64,000 nucleotides of DNA from Strigamia acuminata (GCA_949358305.1 OX442324.1:806001-870000); one strand, 5' to 3'. Counted from the first letter of the stretch, positions 39,801 through 51,115 are shown. Notes: generated by a model not told the origin, from the letters alone. Numbers and translations are program-made.

Positions 39801-41011
39801 CCAAGTTCGTTGAAATTAAGGCTTTGACCAAAGCCACGAGCGCTAACTGCGTTCAAGAATTAAGATCTGTTACAAACAGATGGGGACACCCCAAAAAGAT
39901 TGTGAGCGATAACGGAAAACAATTTGTTTCCGATATTTACAATGAGTATTGCGAAATGTACAACATTCGCCCGTCCCATACAAGCACGTATCATGCCCAG
40001 GCGAACCCGACAGAGCGAGCCAATAGAGATATAAAGACGATGCTGGCCCTGTACACAGATGTGCACACGCAATGGCCACGATATTTAGACGAATTCGCGT
40101 TCGCGATGAGAAATAATGTCTCAGCGGCAACGGGCTCAAGCCCGATGTTACTGAACACGGGACGAATCGTAACATTACCTTTCGACCCAAGGATTATTAA
40201 ACATGCCAATCCATTTGACAAAGAAAATCCAGAAAAATATGTCAGAGTACTATTGGATGTATTGCGCAGATCGCATCAAGAGATGCATCGCAAAATTCAA
40301 TTGAATTTTGAACGACATAGAAAAATACACGAACAAAAGTTCGTAATTACGGAGTTCGAAGTTGGAGATTTAGTTTGGAAACAGACTCACATTCTCTCGT
40401 ACGCAGATAAAAATATCTCCGCTGGATTTGCCGAGAAGAGAGATGGACCGTGGGAAATTACTAAAGTACTTCCTGGCGGAGCGTATAAATTACGCAAATT
40501 AGCTGATGGTTCGATTGAAAAATCAGTAAATATTAAAGCGTTGTATCCCTATACTCCGTCGTACCCGATTGAGACTTGGAAAATAGGACAAAAGTCCGCC
40601 TCTTACTCGCCTCAAGAAAATCCTAAATGGATGGACGAAAGTAATCAACTTCCGGATGCTGAAGAAATGGAATTAATTCCTGAAACTTCCTCAGAAATTC
40701 CAATGGAATTATCCGACTCAACTTCAGTGCAGATTGACAAATCTGCGCCCACAAAGTCTAAACATAGACATAGACAACGCTTAACTGCTATGGAAAGGAA
40801 AGCGGCGTTAAAAAGAGGCGAAGTTCCAAAGAAACCGCCTCGAAAACCCCGCAAACCCCAACCGATAGTTCCACGAACTAGCACTCGTCCACGACGAGAA
40901 CGAAAACCAAATCCTAAATATGCAGATGAAAATTTCGTGCGAAACATCACTGCAGTATTTAAAAAGCCTTACCAACAACGAGGAAAAGCCTCAAAGTTCT
41001 GTTGGAATTAA
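36803..41011 (+). CDS. pol: Pol of element H (protease, RT, RNase H, integrase)
   Basis: About 1390 residues with no own ATG near its start; entry is via the frameshift above. Numbered from 36851: protease LMDTGASQCYIG (~96), RT with RMPFGLCNAPCTFQR and YLDDVIVYSD (~441), RNase H TDASHEGLGAVL (~590) and DALSRAPL, integrase zinc HGHFLSGHAGMSKT ... CTHC (~893), DDE core NMDLMGP (~959), VSDNGKQFVS (~1018), TERANRDIK (~1054), and a basic tail. The order RT-RNase H-integrase is Ty3/gypsy-type. All motifs are intact. Confidence 0.95.
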   Translation, partial: FKKLDPGDEGLFHPPEVANATSESLFMDVDTTCLEVATSHSGGVEENLQQMTEQLKNLTLFPHKCYTKKFCRLRRLNRVIGGNNLHNITLGNNKDDPRMKITIGGLTYNALMDTGASQCYIGEQLLSETQALPEFLQEAPRNMLVNAVGVAHKPVGQITLCVQWADEFTPMNFIVLAKRVCGLILGHNFMRRQKISPHPHLQEFSCADKPNWSAPYESEEANLALAPLNRITFDYLGLSSTLNSIELTDTPVLTWDEKLVEESDCTPEQRLALREVVNSIPNVFRDQVGCTNVTQHRIKFKEGHSLPKMQYRMYNPAKRAIMTKLAAELEQDGLIEKAKGPFISHPVIVAKPDGSYRMCIDYRWLNAITEVEVIQMPSIDLLLHNTGPAKYFTSIDLVKGYYQVEMCKEDRPKTAFYTPNGPYQFVRMPFGLCNAPCTFQRLMEGILGSALQDYALVYLDDVIVYSDNWDDHLKHVRDVLERLNQANMTINKAKSRFGRTELKFLGHWIKPEGLFGDPDKISAIMKFPTPTCAKDIQRFHGMTNFFRKFVPNHGTIAAPYTRMMNEKTPFEWGDEQTEAFNKIKELLCGDNCLHKPDMTLPFVVMTDASHEGLGAVLCQDVDIFDEKKQKNISVPRPVAYASRVLRGAEKRYTTPELECLAVVWAIDRFKPYLEYGTFTLESDAEALKWLMRTPEPSGKFGRWALRIQCGNFKIVFRKGAANQVADALSRAPLTEEDIPLRDHVEPVEIKQYWPEWDGNPSVSLNRAPEKREYLASVRSYFSENFKECSEEKEGEEVQETLYSALTEVLKEVPPTRREIIDAQLLDTECKRIREYLLNDKVVGIPQSEIKEWRNKVKNYCLDKKEVDGDQMIIYFNPSFEEELNDSGNGFKAVVPSALVKRVLFACHGHFLSGHAGMSKTLEKTRLIYFWPGMSRSVRNYVKSCTHCAQYKPIQQKRHAAPYTPHNMTNPWECINMDLMGPKPAGRSQNQYIFVIIDNCTKFVEIKALTKATSANCVQELRSVTNRWGHPKKIVSDNGKQFVSDIYNEYCEMYNIRPSHTSTYHAQANPTERANRDIKTMLALYTDVHTQWPRYLDEFAFAMRNNVSAATGSSPMLLNTGRIVTLPFDPRIIKHANPFDKENPEKYVRVLLDVLRRSHQEMHRKIQLNFERHRKIHEQKFVITEFEVGDLVWKQTHILSYADKNISAGFAEKRDGPWEITKVLPGGAYKLRKLADGSIEKSVNIKALYPYTPSYPIETWKIGQKSASYSPQENPKWMDESNQLPDAEEMELIPETSSEIPMELSDSTSVQIDKSAPTKSKHRHRQRLTAMERKAALKRGEVPKKPPRKPRKPQPIVPRTSTRPRRERKPNPKYADENFVRNITAVFKKPYQQRGKASKFCWN
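36806..36846 (+). promoter_or_regulatory. -1 ribosomal frameshift signal between gag and pol of H
   Basis: Heptamer A AAA AAC (36806-36812) in gag frame, directly before TAG. Seven bases on, GGGGGA (36820-36825) can pair with TCCCCC (36841-36846) around a 15-nt loop. The pol frame is the -1 frame and is open from 36803, so a slip here yields Gag-Pol. Confidence 0.78.
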
Positions 41012-42060
41012 TAAGTTTTATTCAAAACTCGAAGACTGTAATTATTTACATGTCTGACAGGTGTAGTGATTTATAATCTCAACACCGGGGGACAAGATAT
41101 TACGATATTTATGGAAATTTATATTAAAAATATGAATTTGTTGCGATGAATTAAGTATTCGATAGAATATTTTAATTCTTTTGGTCGTATTTACATGTAT
41201 TTTAACTAAAATACAAAGAATTACTTTGAAAAGTGATAATCTCGCGTAATTACGAAGGTACGAGACTTACGAGGTGTGATTAAACCTCGAACCCGACAAT
41301 TAATAGGGAATAAAATTCCCAGGGTTCATTGCACAAAAACACTTCGTTAAACACGTGGATACAAGTGACTTCGTCCCTTCGTCTCCTCTTCACTTTTTTC
41401 GACTTGAGAATTTCGACGCTAATTCATTTAGCCAGCTTCAAACACGAAACTTCCAACAGTAAGTAGTTTCGTTATTTTTCTTTGACCAAAGAATTGAGAA
41501 TTGTTCGCAACAATTGATAAATTATCGGCGTCCCGATAAAAGTTAAAAAATTCACGTGTATTATAAGCGTGAATCGGCATTAAATCACTCTGGAAGTTTA
41601 GCTATTCAGTCGAATAGTTGGGTTAAATATTAATAATGAATTATTAAGATTTAAGTATGTAGGCACTAATTATTTAAATCAAGTCGCGGTCGAGGCTTGC
41701 ATGAATTATTTAGCGATGAATTTTCGATGTAAGATATTTATTAGACTAAGTGTTAATTAATTAATACGAAAGTTATCTTTGATACTCGGAAGTTGGATTA
41801 AATAGTTTACAAAACTAAGGGGATTTTTCTTTTGAAAAATCAACAAGTTGCGATTTTCGATGAAAATCCCTGTCGGCGAGTCCATTCTCGTGTCATAAAC
41901 ACAAGGGGAATGTGACTCATTATTGTCACGTGTTAAGGGTTATAAATAACTCAAGTTGTGTATTTTCGTTGCGAACAATACGTTTTAAATTCTTTGGACT
42001 CAAGGAATGACTATTTAGAGTGGAATTATTTTTAATAAAATAATTTATTTGCGTCTGCAG
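41012..42060 (+). other. Non-coding stretch between pol and ORF3 of H
   Basis: About 1 kb of AT-rich sequence without a convincing frame. It ends in a pyrimidine-containing TTTGCGTCTGCAG (to 42060) that looks like a 3' splice site, directly followed by the ORF3 ATG. ORF3 is thus probably translated from a spliced subgenomic RNA. Confidence 0.6.
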
Positions 42061-43578
42061 ATGGGAAGCGGTAAACACCGTTCGAAACGGAGTCATCGAC
42101 GACACCGTCATAAAAGCTCCAGCTCGTCCACCTCGTCTAGTGACGAGCAACGCCGTTCAGTGGAACGTGCTTACATGAGGGCCCAACCGATACCGACGAC
42201 ACCCGCCTCGATGTACGCCCTGACGCCGCTGCAACTCGCAACGCTAAATTGGCTAAGCGTCCATCCGGACGGATTTCCGCTCGATTTGAATTCGATGATG
42301 CAGGCCCCGTCCACTTCTGCGCAGCCAACCGTTTATGAGTCGGCGCAATTGGCCCCATTGGCCCAGGTAGCATTCCCGCCCGCGAACGTTATCAACGTCC
42401 CGTTGGCCCCGCATTCACCAGAATTTCGGCCGCCAACTGCAAGCGTGGCGCCTACCGTCGCCAACACGTCGAATGCAGCTGCACCGACTGTGGCAGGACA
42501 ATCAACGTCTGTTGCACATCTTCCTGCCGGTGCTGAATCTTCGGCATCCGAATACGGATGGAACGAGCCGCCACCGGGCGCTCTGCGTTATTCGGAGCCT
42601 GTTTCTCGCAACCGCGAGTACCGAGCGGCCAATAAGGCACGAAAGAAGGACGAGAAGGCCCGCCTGCGCAAGGAGCAGTGCGAACGAGACATGGCAGCCG
42701 GAATACCTCACGATAACATCGTGACGGACCAGGCAACAGAGACGATCTGCCCATTTTGCGTCGGCTGTGGGTGGTGCTGCGGTGCATCCGCAGGGTCTTC
42801 ATTGATGCGTTGTCCAAATTGCCGCGGAAGGAAAACGCGACCGCGTTCGGAGCCGTGGCGCAAGGAGGTTCAGCCCCACGTGGTGAAAGGCATCAAGCCG
42901 AATGAGAAGCGATGTTGGGCTCACTGCCCAAAGTGCCGACTTTTCCTGAATAGTCGTGGCGAAGCGGTTTACATCGACCCGCGCTTCCTCACCTGGGCCC
43001 GCGCTGAAGCCAACGCCGGTGTAAGAATCGAACTCCTTCGACAGTCGCCGCCGCCATCCGAGGACTCCGAAGTTTCTACTGAAACTGTCCAAGCCGTCGA
43101 GAGCGCCGGAAGCGAGGTGCAAGAGAAATTCGTTCGACCAAGAGCGATGTCGCGAGGGCGAGGCTGTCTTACGCTCGACCGAGCAAAGGAAATTGCCAAG
43201 GTTCAACGAACCAATATCTTGGCACGAGGGCGAGCTCGTAAGCTTCAACAGGCTGTAGAAGCGTCGTCTAAACCCGTGGAGGATCCTCCAGCGGTCGTAA
43301 TCGACGTGCCGAGCGCTCCTATCGCGCCTAAGTCTGAAACTTCGGACGAGGCACAGTTCGAGGACGCTGAAGAGCTGCTGTCCGTCGTTGATTTCGTGGC
43401 CGAACTCCTCGACGACATGCCGTTTCCGCCGCCGAGTCCGGGCGAGATGGAAGCTTCCGTAGAAGCCGTGTTTTCTGCCGCCTCGACTGAAGCGACGGAA
43501 GAGTCCGATTTTCTGACTTCTGCTGAAGTCGATAAGAAGGAAGAGAAAGTTTCGACTGACGTCGAAAAGAAGGATTAA
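42061..43578 (+). CDS. ORF3 of element H: cysteine-rich basic/acidic protein, env position
   Basis: 505 aa from ATG 42061. The N-terminus is Arg/His/Ser-rich (GKHRSKRSHRRHRHKSSSS), then a Pro/Ala-rich linker, a charged helix (NREYRAANKARKKDEKARL), and a cysteine cluster: CPFCVGCGWCC (~231), CPNC (~251), CWAHCPKC (~285), suggesting two or more zinc sites. The C-terminus is acidic. No signal peptide, transmembrane segment or furin site is seen, so it is not an envelope protein. The codon choice looks GC-richer than gag and pol. I recognise no family; nucleic-acid binding is a guess from composition. Confidence 0.85.
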   Translation: MGSGKHRSKRSHRRHRHKSSSSSTSSSDEQRRSVERAYMRAQPIPTTPASMYALTPLQLATLNWLSVHPDGFPLDLNSMMQAPSTSAQPTVYESAQLAPLAQVAFPPANVINVPLAPHSPEFRPPTASVAPTVANTSNAAAPTVAGQSTSVAHLPAGAESSASEYGWNEPPPGALRYSEPVSRNREYRAANKARKKDEKARLRKEQCERDMAAGIPHDNIVTDQATETICPFCVGCGWCCGASAGSSLMRCPNCRGRKTRPRSEPWRKEVQPHVVKGIKPNEKRCWAHCPKCRLFLNSRGEAVYIDPRFLTWARAEANAGVRIELLRQSPPPSEDSEVSTETVQAVESAGSEVQEKFVRPRAMSRGRGCLTLDRAKEIAKVQRTNILARGRARKLQQAVEASSKPVEDPPAVVIDVPSAPIAPKSETSDEAQFEDAEELLSVVDFVAELLDDMPFPPPSPGEMEASVEAVFSAASTEATEESDFLTSAEVDKKEEKVSTDVEKKD

Positions 43579-44324
43579 AAGGGACAAAATTAACATTCGT
43601 TATTTTTTCTGAGTGGAAATATTTTTGACTAAAATTATTCCAAGTGTTTTGTTGTGTTTTTTGCAATTACGAAATATTTCCGCGAGTATTGTGTTTGTTT
43701 ATCTCAAGATTTTGAAATAATCATTAAATACTCAAACGAGTATAGTTTAATTTTAAAATTGGATTCAATTTAATTCTTTTTGTGTTTTCCGAATTCAATT
43801 TGGGTGTTTATTTCAGCTAATCATATTAATATATGTTTGTTTGATTTATTTGCGGATTTCATAATTATTTGTGGAAATTGTGTTTGTTTTACTTTGTTCA
43901 AAGTGTTGAAGAATTTCAAGTTGAAATTCAATAATTTTTATGACAATCGTAATAAAAATTAGTAGTTTAGATTTTCGATAAATAAAATTTTGCATAAGTT
44001 TATTCTTTATTGATTATCTTGAATGATTAACGAACTATGAAGAAGTTTATTTGACGGAGAAATAAAATTTCTATCGAAATTAATTTTCTCGAACATGTAT
44101 CCATGTTCGGATGAGTCCATTTCCGTCGCTTAGCAACCAGGAGTTGCGTTGTACAGGGAAGCCGATTAGTCTAATCGGGTGACGAAGTTTCTGAAAGAAA
44201 TAACGTGATTAAGTTAATAAAATACTTACCAAGTGGATTAATTCGATAGAATTAGGTGAACATTCTTATCCATTAAGAATGACAATCGAGAGTTAGTAAA
44301 CTCTATGCTTGTCACCGGGGGATG
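43579..44324 (+). other. 3' untranslated region of H with polypurine tract
   Basis: AT-rich, no convincing gene. TTAGCAACCAGG (~44134) and GGGAAGCCGAT (~44158) echo 34148-34180 in the leader. CACCGGGGGATG (44313-44324) before the 3' LTR is the likely polypurine tract. Confidence 0.65.
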
Positions 44325-46063
44325 TGTGATGATTACAAATCAGTATTTATCAATGTTCACAATAGATGGCGCTGTTTATCAAACGCGCGTAATTCAAACT
44401 CGGTAAAACTAAAAAGTGTAATAAATTATTACTTGGACACGGTGAATAAAATATAACTATTTTATTCAATATGAATTAAGTATTAATTACTTGATGATGT
44501 TGATTCTATCGAATCGATATCCACATTACTTACCTGTCGAAGGAAACCAATCGGACCCTTCCGGACCCCAACTGGGCCCATCTGGACATAGTCATATATT
44601 AGGTCCGGACTAGTGACCCACGAATCCGCCGATTCGTACGCTGATTGGCTGTCGCCAATCTAGTAGTTCTACAGAACTATATAAGCATCAGTTTCTCACT
44701 CCCCCAGAGCTTGATAACTGAACTTGTATATTGTCTGTAGTTGAATTGTTATCGTTTGATTTCATTATTCTCTATCGACACATCAGGCCACCTCAGCTCT
44801 CCACAGTTAGTATTCATTACTATTTTGTTATTGCTGTTGTAGGGCTATTTCGGGAAGGCTAACTCCGGTAATAGACATGCATTCGCATGAAATGGCCCCG
44901 TAACGTTAGCCAGCTGTTCTACGGGACAGTAGGATTTCGTACGGTGGCTTAATATAACGGTCGTATACAGTACGACCTTGCTAAATGAAAGTAGGTCCCT
45001 CAGCTAACTGGCCACAGTCCGCTGCAGGATGGTTGTTGTAAACAACCCACGCAGGTTCCCGTCTTTCTACGATTGGTCCTTCCGCTCGTTAAAAGTCGGT
45101 AAAGGCCTAATATACAGGCAACACGCCGGGTTGGTAGCCCGTGAGTAATATCTAAAGATGTTGCGAGAAACAACTACCTGGATAATGGTAATCCAACGGC
45201 AGTGGCCAAATAATATTTTACCCGGTGCTCGATCTACTGATCCCGCCATCGTAAGGCATGCTGGCGGATGGAGGAGTCAAATCCTCCCGCGATGGTTCTC
45301 TCGACCGTCGTGACGGTCCCCGCCCCATCGTACCCTCCGGGTTAGTAACCCGTGAACAGGAGTTGAACAACACTGTGTTAAACAAATTACTCGGGCATTG
45401 GTAATCCTGTATTGGCAATATCTTTTAAACCCGGTAAGTCCATAGAAATGTTTACCTGGTGGTTGGTACCACCGATAGCGAGTTAAAGCACACAATTAAA
45501 TACTCGGCGCCTGATCACGAGATCTTGTCGTCGTAAGGCATGCTGGCGGATGGAGTCTCAACAACTCCCGCGACGTTCTCTCAATTGTCGTGACGGTCCC
45601 CGCCCAATTAATATTTATACAACAATGCATTTGTTGTATTCCACTAATTACTTTACTTTTATTCATTTGGAACATGGAATATTCTGCTGAATATTCCTAC
45701 TTATGCGAAGGACTCTTCGCATTATTAGATACTCGAGCTGCGGACCAAATACGTCTCCGTAGCGATATTTGTGACGATGCCGCAAGTCAGCCGTATCCCT
45801 CTGGCTTCGCCCGGATCCTCAACCAGTTGATGCCGCCCGTTTACACGCGTCAAGAACCCATCTTTTGTCGTTAATATTTAGTAATAAATATGTTATGTCA
45901 CACTAAAACTGTAAGTTATTTCCATTCGATCACGTGCCATGTTTGTAAAGACTTCCGTAGCTTATCTCGGTTAGGTTGTTGCTAAACTTAGCAACGTCTT
46001 GTATAAACCTAATTATCTATCTCAATTGGACTAATAAATCAGCCCAAAAGTAGAATCGTCACA
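44325..46063 (+). repeat. 3' LTR of element H
   Basis: 1739 bp, near-identical to 31676-33414, ending TCACA at 46063 before the TSD TGGT. Confidence 0.95.
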
Positions 46064-47334
46064 TGGTCTGCATGCTGAAATGGACTTATATCCAAGCGGA
46101 TGTTAAATGCGCCTATCTATACGCAACGCTGCACAAGACCATATACATGCGTCAACCGAAAGGTTTTATTTGCCAAGGTAAAGAAAACTACGTTTGTAGA
46201 CTTATTCGCGCAATATATGGACTGCACCAGTCAGGCAGAGAATGGGGCATTGAATTAGAAGACACCCTATTGAAACTTGGACTACAACACGTAAACTGGT
46301 GTAACTGTGTTTACAAGTTTGGAAACGTTGCTTATCTCATCGTTTACGTCGACGATATTGTTGTTTTCGGGAAGCGACACGAAGACGCAATACATGTACT
46401 CGACTTGATTAAGACACAATTCGACATTGTTATCTTGGGCCAAACGAAGAAGCTTCTAGGAGTAGAATTTCACTCACACAATCAACAGATGATTCTACAC
46501 CAGAGGTCGTACGTCAATAAAGTCTTGTTGAAGTTCAAAGACCATTTGGAACCCGTGAGAATCAGGTCGCAACCAATGGTTAAATCGACAATACTCACCA
46601 AAAGACAATGCCCGGACACACTAGAGGATTTCAAAATAATGGAAGGAATCCCTTATCGAAACCTACTTGGGTGTTTGGCATTTCTTGCATCGCGAACCAG
46701 ACCAGATTTGACGTATGCCATCAATATTCTCAGCCAATTTCAAGCTAACCCAGGATGGGAACACTGGATCACATTACTGGATTTGCTTAGCTACGTGAGA
46801 ACAACAAGAAATCTTGGACTGATGCTTTTCCCAAACAGTCGAATTGAAGTTGTTGGCTATAGCGACTCAGATTACGCTAACAACAGAGACGATAGGATTT
46901 CCGTTGGAGGGACTCTAGTGACATTGGGAAATGCTCCTATCTACTGGAGGACCTTCAAGCAACGAAACGTTACGCTGTCCACCATGGAAGCGGAATATGT
47001 AGCCCTCACAGAAACGGTGAAGGACTACATTTGGATCGTTCGAGTATTGCATGAGATTGTTCCCAATTTGGCGGATAAGTTTTACCATCACGTCCTATGC
47101 GATAACATCTCTACTGTAGATTTTACTAAGTCGAATATAGAAAATCGCAAAACGAAACACATCGATATTAGGTATCATTTTATTCGAGAACTGGTAAGGA
47201 GAGATAACCTCCAAATCGCCCATGTGGGAACTAAATGTAATCTTGCTGATATATTCACGAAGTCAGTCGATAAGACTGACCTTGTTAACTTCTGTAATCG
47301 TTTTCTAATTGATCTCAACACTCTACGTGCTTGA
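46064..47334 (+). pseudogene. copia A2 pol, second part (RT and RNase H)
   Basis: Continues the A2 frame after H: RT with YIQADVKCAYLYATL, LIRAIYGLHQSGREW and YVDDIVVFG, tether YRNLLGCLAFLASRTRPDL, RNase H YSDSDYANNRDDR ... STMEAEYVAL ... NRKTKHIDIRYHF and ADIFTK. No stop until TGA at 47334. It is cut from its N-terminal half by H, hence classed as pseudogene in the present arrangement. Confidence 0.93.
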
Positions 47335-47352
47335 TTATACGAGGGGGCCGAT

Positions 47353-47670
47353 TGTTGAATTGTGATATTTGCCAATTGTACTATATTTATGTCGTATCAT
47401 CAAGCTATAATGCTACACATTGTTCTGTATATATTTACCGATTGTTGCATTTAACGTTACGAGTGTTTGCTATATTTTCACATATATATGTTATATATTA
47501 TGCCTATAGGTGGCTCTGTATACCTTGGGAGTCACATGACTTGACAATAAACTCTCACTCTATGTTTTGGTTCACACCTGAGAACACCTGACTTTTTATT
47601 GCTCAACTGGATCTTTTCCACACCATTGCGGATTTATGCATTCTACACAATTTAATAAACACTTTCAACA
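47353..47670 (+). repeat. 3' LTR of copia A2
   Basis: 318 bp starting TGTTGAA after GAGGGGGCCGAT and ending TTCAACA, then TSD GTCTT. Confidence 0.95.
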
Positions 47671-50600
47671 GTCTTCCACCGTTAGCTGGTCGGTAATTCT
47701 CGCGAAATGATCCGGCAATTGTATGTGTTTACTGTTGGGGTGCACGTTGCGCAGTTCCAGCAACACCTGCGATAGAACGGCATCGGCAGCTGATTCTGTT
47801 TTCAGCTCGTCCCATGTGACTGGCATTTCGCCCGCTGACATGAAAAGCATTTCGCTTTTTGTTAAATTTTCCAAATCCGACACAGCTCCTTGTTGCAAGG
47901 GTAGGCGGCTCAGCGCATCTGCATTCAAATGCTCAATTCCCTTACGATATTCGATCTCGTAATTAAACGAGCTAAGGAACAGCATCCACCGAAGCATCCG
48001 TAATGGAACTACCTTGGGGATGGGCTTCTTTCGCCCAAACAATCCCAAAAGGGGTTTATGATCCGTAACGATGACAAAGGCGTATCCCATCAAATAAATG
48101 ATAAATTTTTTTATTCCAAAGATGACAGAGAGGGCCTCGCGATCCAACTGCGAGTAGTTGCGTTCGGCAGAACTCATGGTTCTCGACGCATAAGCGACTG
48201 GTCGCTCGGCTCCGCTTATGCGATGAGCGAGTACGGCTCCAACGCCGACGGGTGACGCGTCGACTGCCAATACAATTTGCTGAGCCGGGTTAAACGGCAT
48301 TAGCACGTTTGGTGCCACAAGTTCACGTTTTATATCCGTGAAAGCTACCTCGTGAACGCGGTTCCAAACCCACAACTCTCCTTTCTGGAGAAGGCGGTAT
48401 AATGGTGACAATGTGGTGGCCATGTTGGGCAGAAACATGGCGTAGAACGTTACTAATCCAAGGAAAGCGCACAACTCGTGCACGCTAGTTGGTGACGGTG
48501 CTGCCATTATCGCCTTGACTTTAACTTGTAAGGGAGAAATCCCTACGTCCGCTATGCGGAAGCCAAGAAAATCGACGGCGACGGCCATGAAAATACATTT
48601 CGGCTTACAAAGTCTCAATCCGATTTTGCGAAAACGCAAAAATGCTCGGCGAAGCAAGTCAAGATGATCCGCACGAGTTTTGGAGGGCAACAACATGTCA
48701 TCTTGGTATGGTCTAACTTCAACGATGTCCCTGAACTCTTCCTCGATCATACGTTGAAATTCCCCCGCTGCCGTGATAATGCCAAACGGCATGCGGGTGA
48801 CTCGGAAAAGACCCATATGGGTGTTAACCGCTACTAAATACGATGATTCGTCGTCCAACTGGCGCTGCTGATACGCTTGTTAGAGATCGACTTTCGAGAA
48901 AATCTTTGCTTCGCCAATGGACGCCAGAATATCCTGTATCTTGGGCAGCGGATATGGGTGTGGGTACAGCGCTGCGTTGATAGTGGAGCGGTAGTCTCCA
49001 CAAACACGGATATTACCGTCTTTCTTTGGGACAATAACCAACGGCGTAGCCCACCTGCTGTACTTCGTTGGCACGAGTATGCGCTGCTGTTGCAGTTCGA
49101 AAAGTGCTGTTTCTACTTTGGCTCGAAGAGCCATTGGTACCACTCTAGGTCTAAAAAATCTGGGTGGCACGGTGGCGTCCACCTCCAAATGGAGCGGGGG
49201 TCCGTTATATAGACCAAGGCCTGGTGTGAAAATATCAGCAAACTCATCCAGCAATGCTTCCAGCTCGTGGTTGGGGCCCAACTGATTAACTGCTTCAGCA
49301 ACCGGTGTTTGTAGTGATGCAGGTTCGCAAGTGCGTCCCAACTTCGCAAGAATGTTACGTCCAATGAGGCTTGGGCCACCGCTTTCAACTACGAGAAATG
49401 TAACGTCCGCTGTCCTATTTGCTTCAACAATTTCCACTTCAATCTTCCCGTATACTTCGACGCGATGGCCGCTGTATGTTCGCAGCGTATTGTGAGCGTA
49501 CCTCATGACTGGTGTGGTCATCGCATCAGGCCAGAGTGCGCTGTACATGTCGCGAGTCATCAGCGACTGCTCACATCCGGTATCCATCAGCATCCTGACA
49601 GGTCTTCCGTTTAACGTTACGGCCAACTCGATTGGTGGGAACCGCTGGTCCGAATCTGTGACCATAAAAACATAATAATCGTTGAGACCCGTGTGGCGAT
49701 CCGTTGCTTGATCTTGGTGTTGATTCCGTTGCGGTTGTTGTTGATGCTGTTGTTGTGGGTCGTACCACTGTTGTTGTTGTTGTGAGTGTTGGTAATTTTG
49801 TTGATAAGGCTGGTGCTGCTGATAGTCCCAATTCCGTTCTTGTATTACGTTTTGATCATCCTGGTATCCCTGGTGCGGATGCAAATATCGTTGTTGTTGT
49901 TGACGTTGTTGTTGTAGGCGTTGTTGTTGTTGTTGTCGCAAAAATTGTTGTTGTTGTTGCTGTTGTTGTTGATTCGTCTCGACGCCATGTTCCAATACCC
50001 AGTTCACCGGCACTTTGCGCTGGTTGAACCCGAATGCCTCCGAACGAGGCCGCTGCCCCTGCTCACTGGACGATCCAATGTCCGTCTTCATGCACACCCT
50101 TGCAAGGTGTCCAATACCGCCACAGCGATAGCACTTCGCTGTCATAAATGGGCACATCTGCCCTTTATGATCCCCGCCACAACGTTTACATTTACCAAAA
50201 AGTTGGTCAATTGTCGTGCTCGGGCGATTTACCGCGCCCACGGCAAATGGTGGTCCTCTTGAACGGCCACGTCCAATTGGATTGAATGACCTTCCGCGTG
50301 CTCCGAAAGGCTGGTATGGCTGTGATGTCGCCTCAATTCGATAGATGTCTGTTGACACGCCCGGTTGGGCTTTATCAGCATCTGTGCCCAGCGCAGATGT
50401 AACTTCTTTTTGCTTTTTATAAATAAGTTGGCCCTGCACGGCTGCCTCGGCCGCGAGCGCCAGCTTGATCGCCATTGCAAGGTCCAAACTTTCTTCTTCG
50501 AGGAGGCGAAGGCGTAATTTGTCGTTATTAATGCCCGAGATAAATTGGGTCAGGATTGCCTCCTCATTCACGTCTTTCGACGGAAATTTGCATAACCGCG

Positions 50601-51057
50601 CCTGTGCGCGTAAGTCAGCTACGAATTTGGCTACGGATTCGCCTGGCTGTCGTCTTATTCCGGCCAATTTGTACTTTTGGACGTGGGGCCGCGTTATAGC
50701 TTGATAGTGCTCAGTCAATTTCACGACGATATCCTCGAACGTCGCTTTCTCAATCGTGTCAGGGTAAATTAGATCTCTAATTAAGCCATAACCTTCAGTG
50801 CCAATCACCGTCGTAAGCAATTTCTTCCTCTCGTCGTCCTTGACGTGGTTGAGGCCACAGAAGTCCTTGAACTGGTGTACATACTGTGTCCAGGCCTCCT
50901 CAGATTTTCCAATAAATGGCGTGATATTGCCGAGCAAATGCGAAGGACGATCCGTTTGCGCCTTCACCAGCGAGGAAATTGCCGCTATCAAGTCGGTTGT
51001 GGATAACGACGATGACGGCAGCGACGTCGGGATTGTTTGCTTGGTCGGGTCCGTCAT
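47671..51057 (-). pseudogene. gypsy B gag-pol (Gag, protease, RT, RNase H)
   Basis: From ATG 51057 (MTDPTKQTIPTSL): Gag domain, two zinc knuckles (CKRCGGDHKGQMC and CYRCGGIGHLARVC), a long Gln-rich stretch coded by CAA/CAG runs, protease LMDTGCEQSLM, then RT. A TAA at 48877-48879 after FSKVDL interrupts RT; the same frame goes on through MPFGIITAAGEFQR, YQDDMLLPS and RNase H (AVDASPVGVGAVL, DALSRLPL). The A2 insertion ends it at 47671. The YQDD catalytic box replaces the more common YLDD. Confidence 0.92.
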
Positions 51058-51115
51058 GGCGATCGCTACGAGAACAAAGGTAGCATAAATTCCGAATATT
51101 AAACTTAAACTTATT
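51058..51115 (-). other. Residual leader of gypsy B
   Basis: Only 58 bp lie between gag and the LTR remnant, with no primer-binding site. Most of the 5' LTR and the leader seem deleted. Confidence 0.6.

Larger units (their letters stand above)
31676..46063 (+). mobile_element. Gypsy-like LTR retrotransposon H with 1.7-kb LTRs and an extra ORF
   Basis: 14,388 bp; LTRs 31676-33414 and 44325-46063 (1739 bp each), ends TGTGA...TCACA, 4-bp TSD TGGT (31672-31675, 46064-46067). tRNA-Gln-type primer site, gag, pol in the -1 frame, a third ORF, and purine tract CCGGGGGATG before the 3' LTR. All three frames are open, so this is the youngest and most complete element and could be functional. Confidence 0.95.
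27407..47670 (+). mobile_element. Copia-type LTR retrotransposon A2, interrupted by H
   Basis: Two 318-bp LTRs (27407-27724, 47353-47670) that look identical by eye, perfect 5-bp TSD GTCTT (27402-27406, 47671-47675), copia-type primer site, single gag-pol frame and purine tract GAGGGGGCCGA before the 3' LTR. Only one nonsense codon (30705-30707) and the insertion of H disrupt it. It is inserted in gypsy B, in the opposite orientation. Confidence 0.96.

Noticed and set aside
42061-43578. ORF3 of H as an envelope gene
   Set aside because: No signal peptide, transmembrane helix, fusion peptide or furin site; cysteines form CxxC zinc-like pairs.
42799-43596. 265-codon minus-strand ORF
   Set aside because: Antisense of ORF3 in element H, with no start context or motif.
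49704-50262. Val-rich and Leu-rich plus-strand ORFs
   Set aside because: Antisense of the poly-Gln stretch in gypsy B gag.
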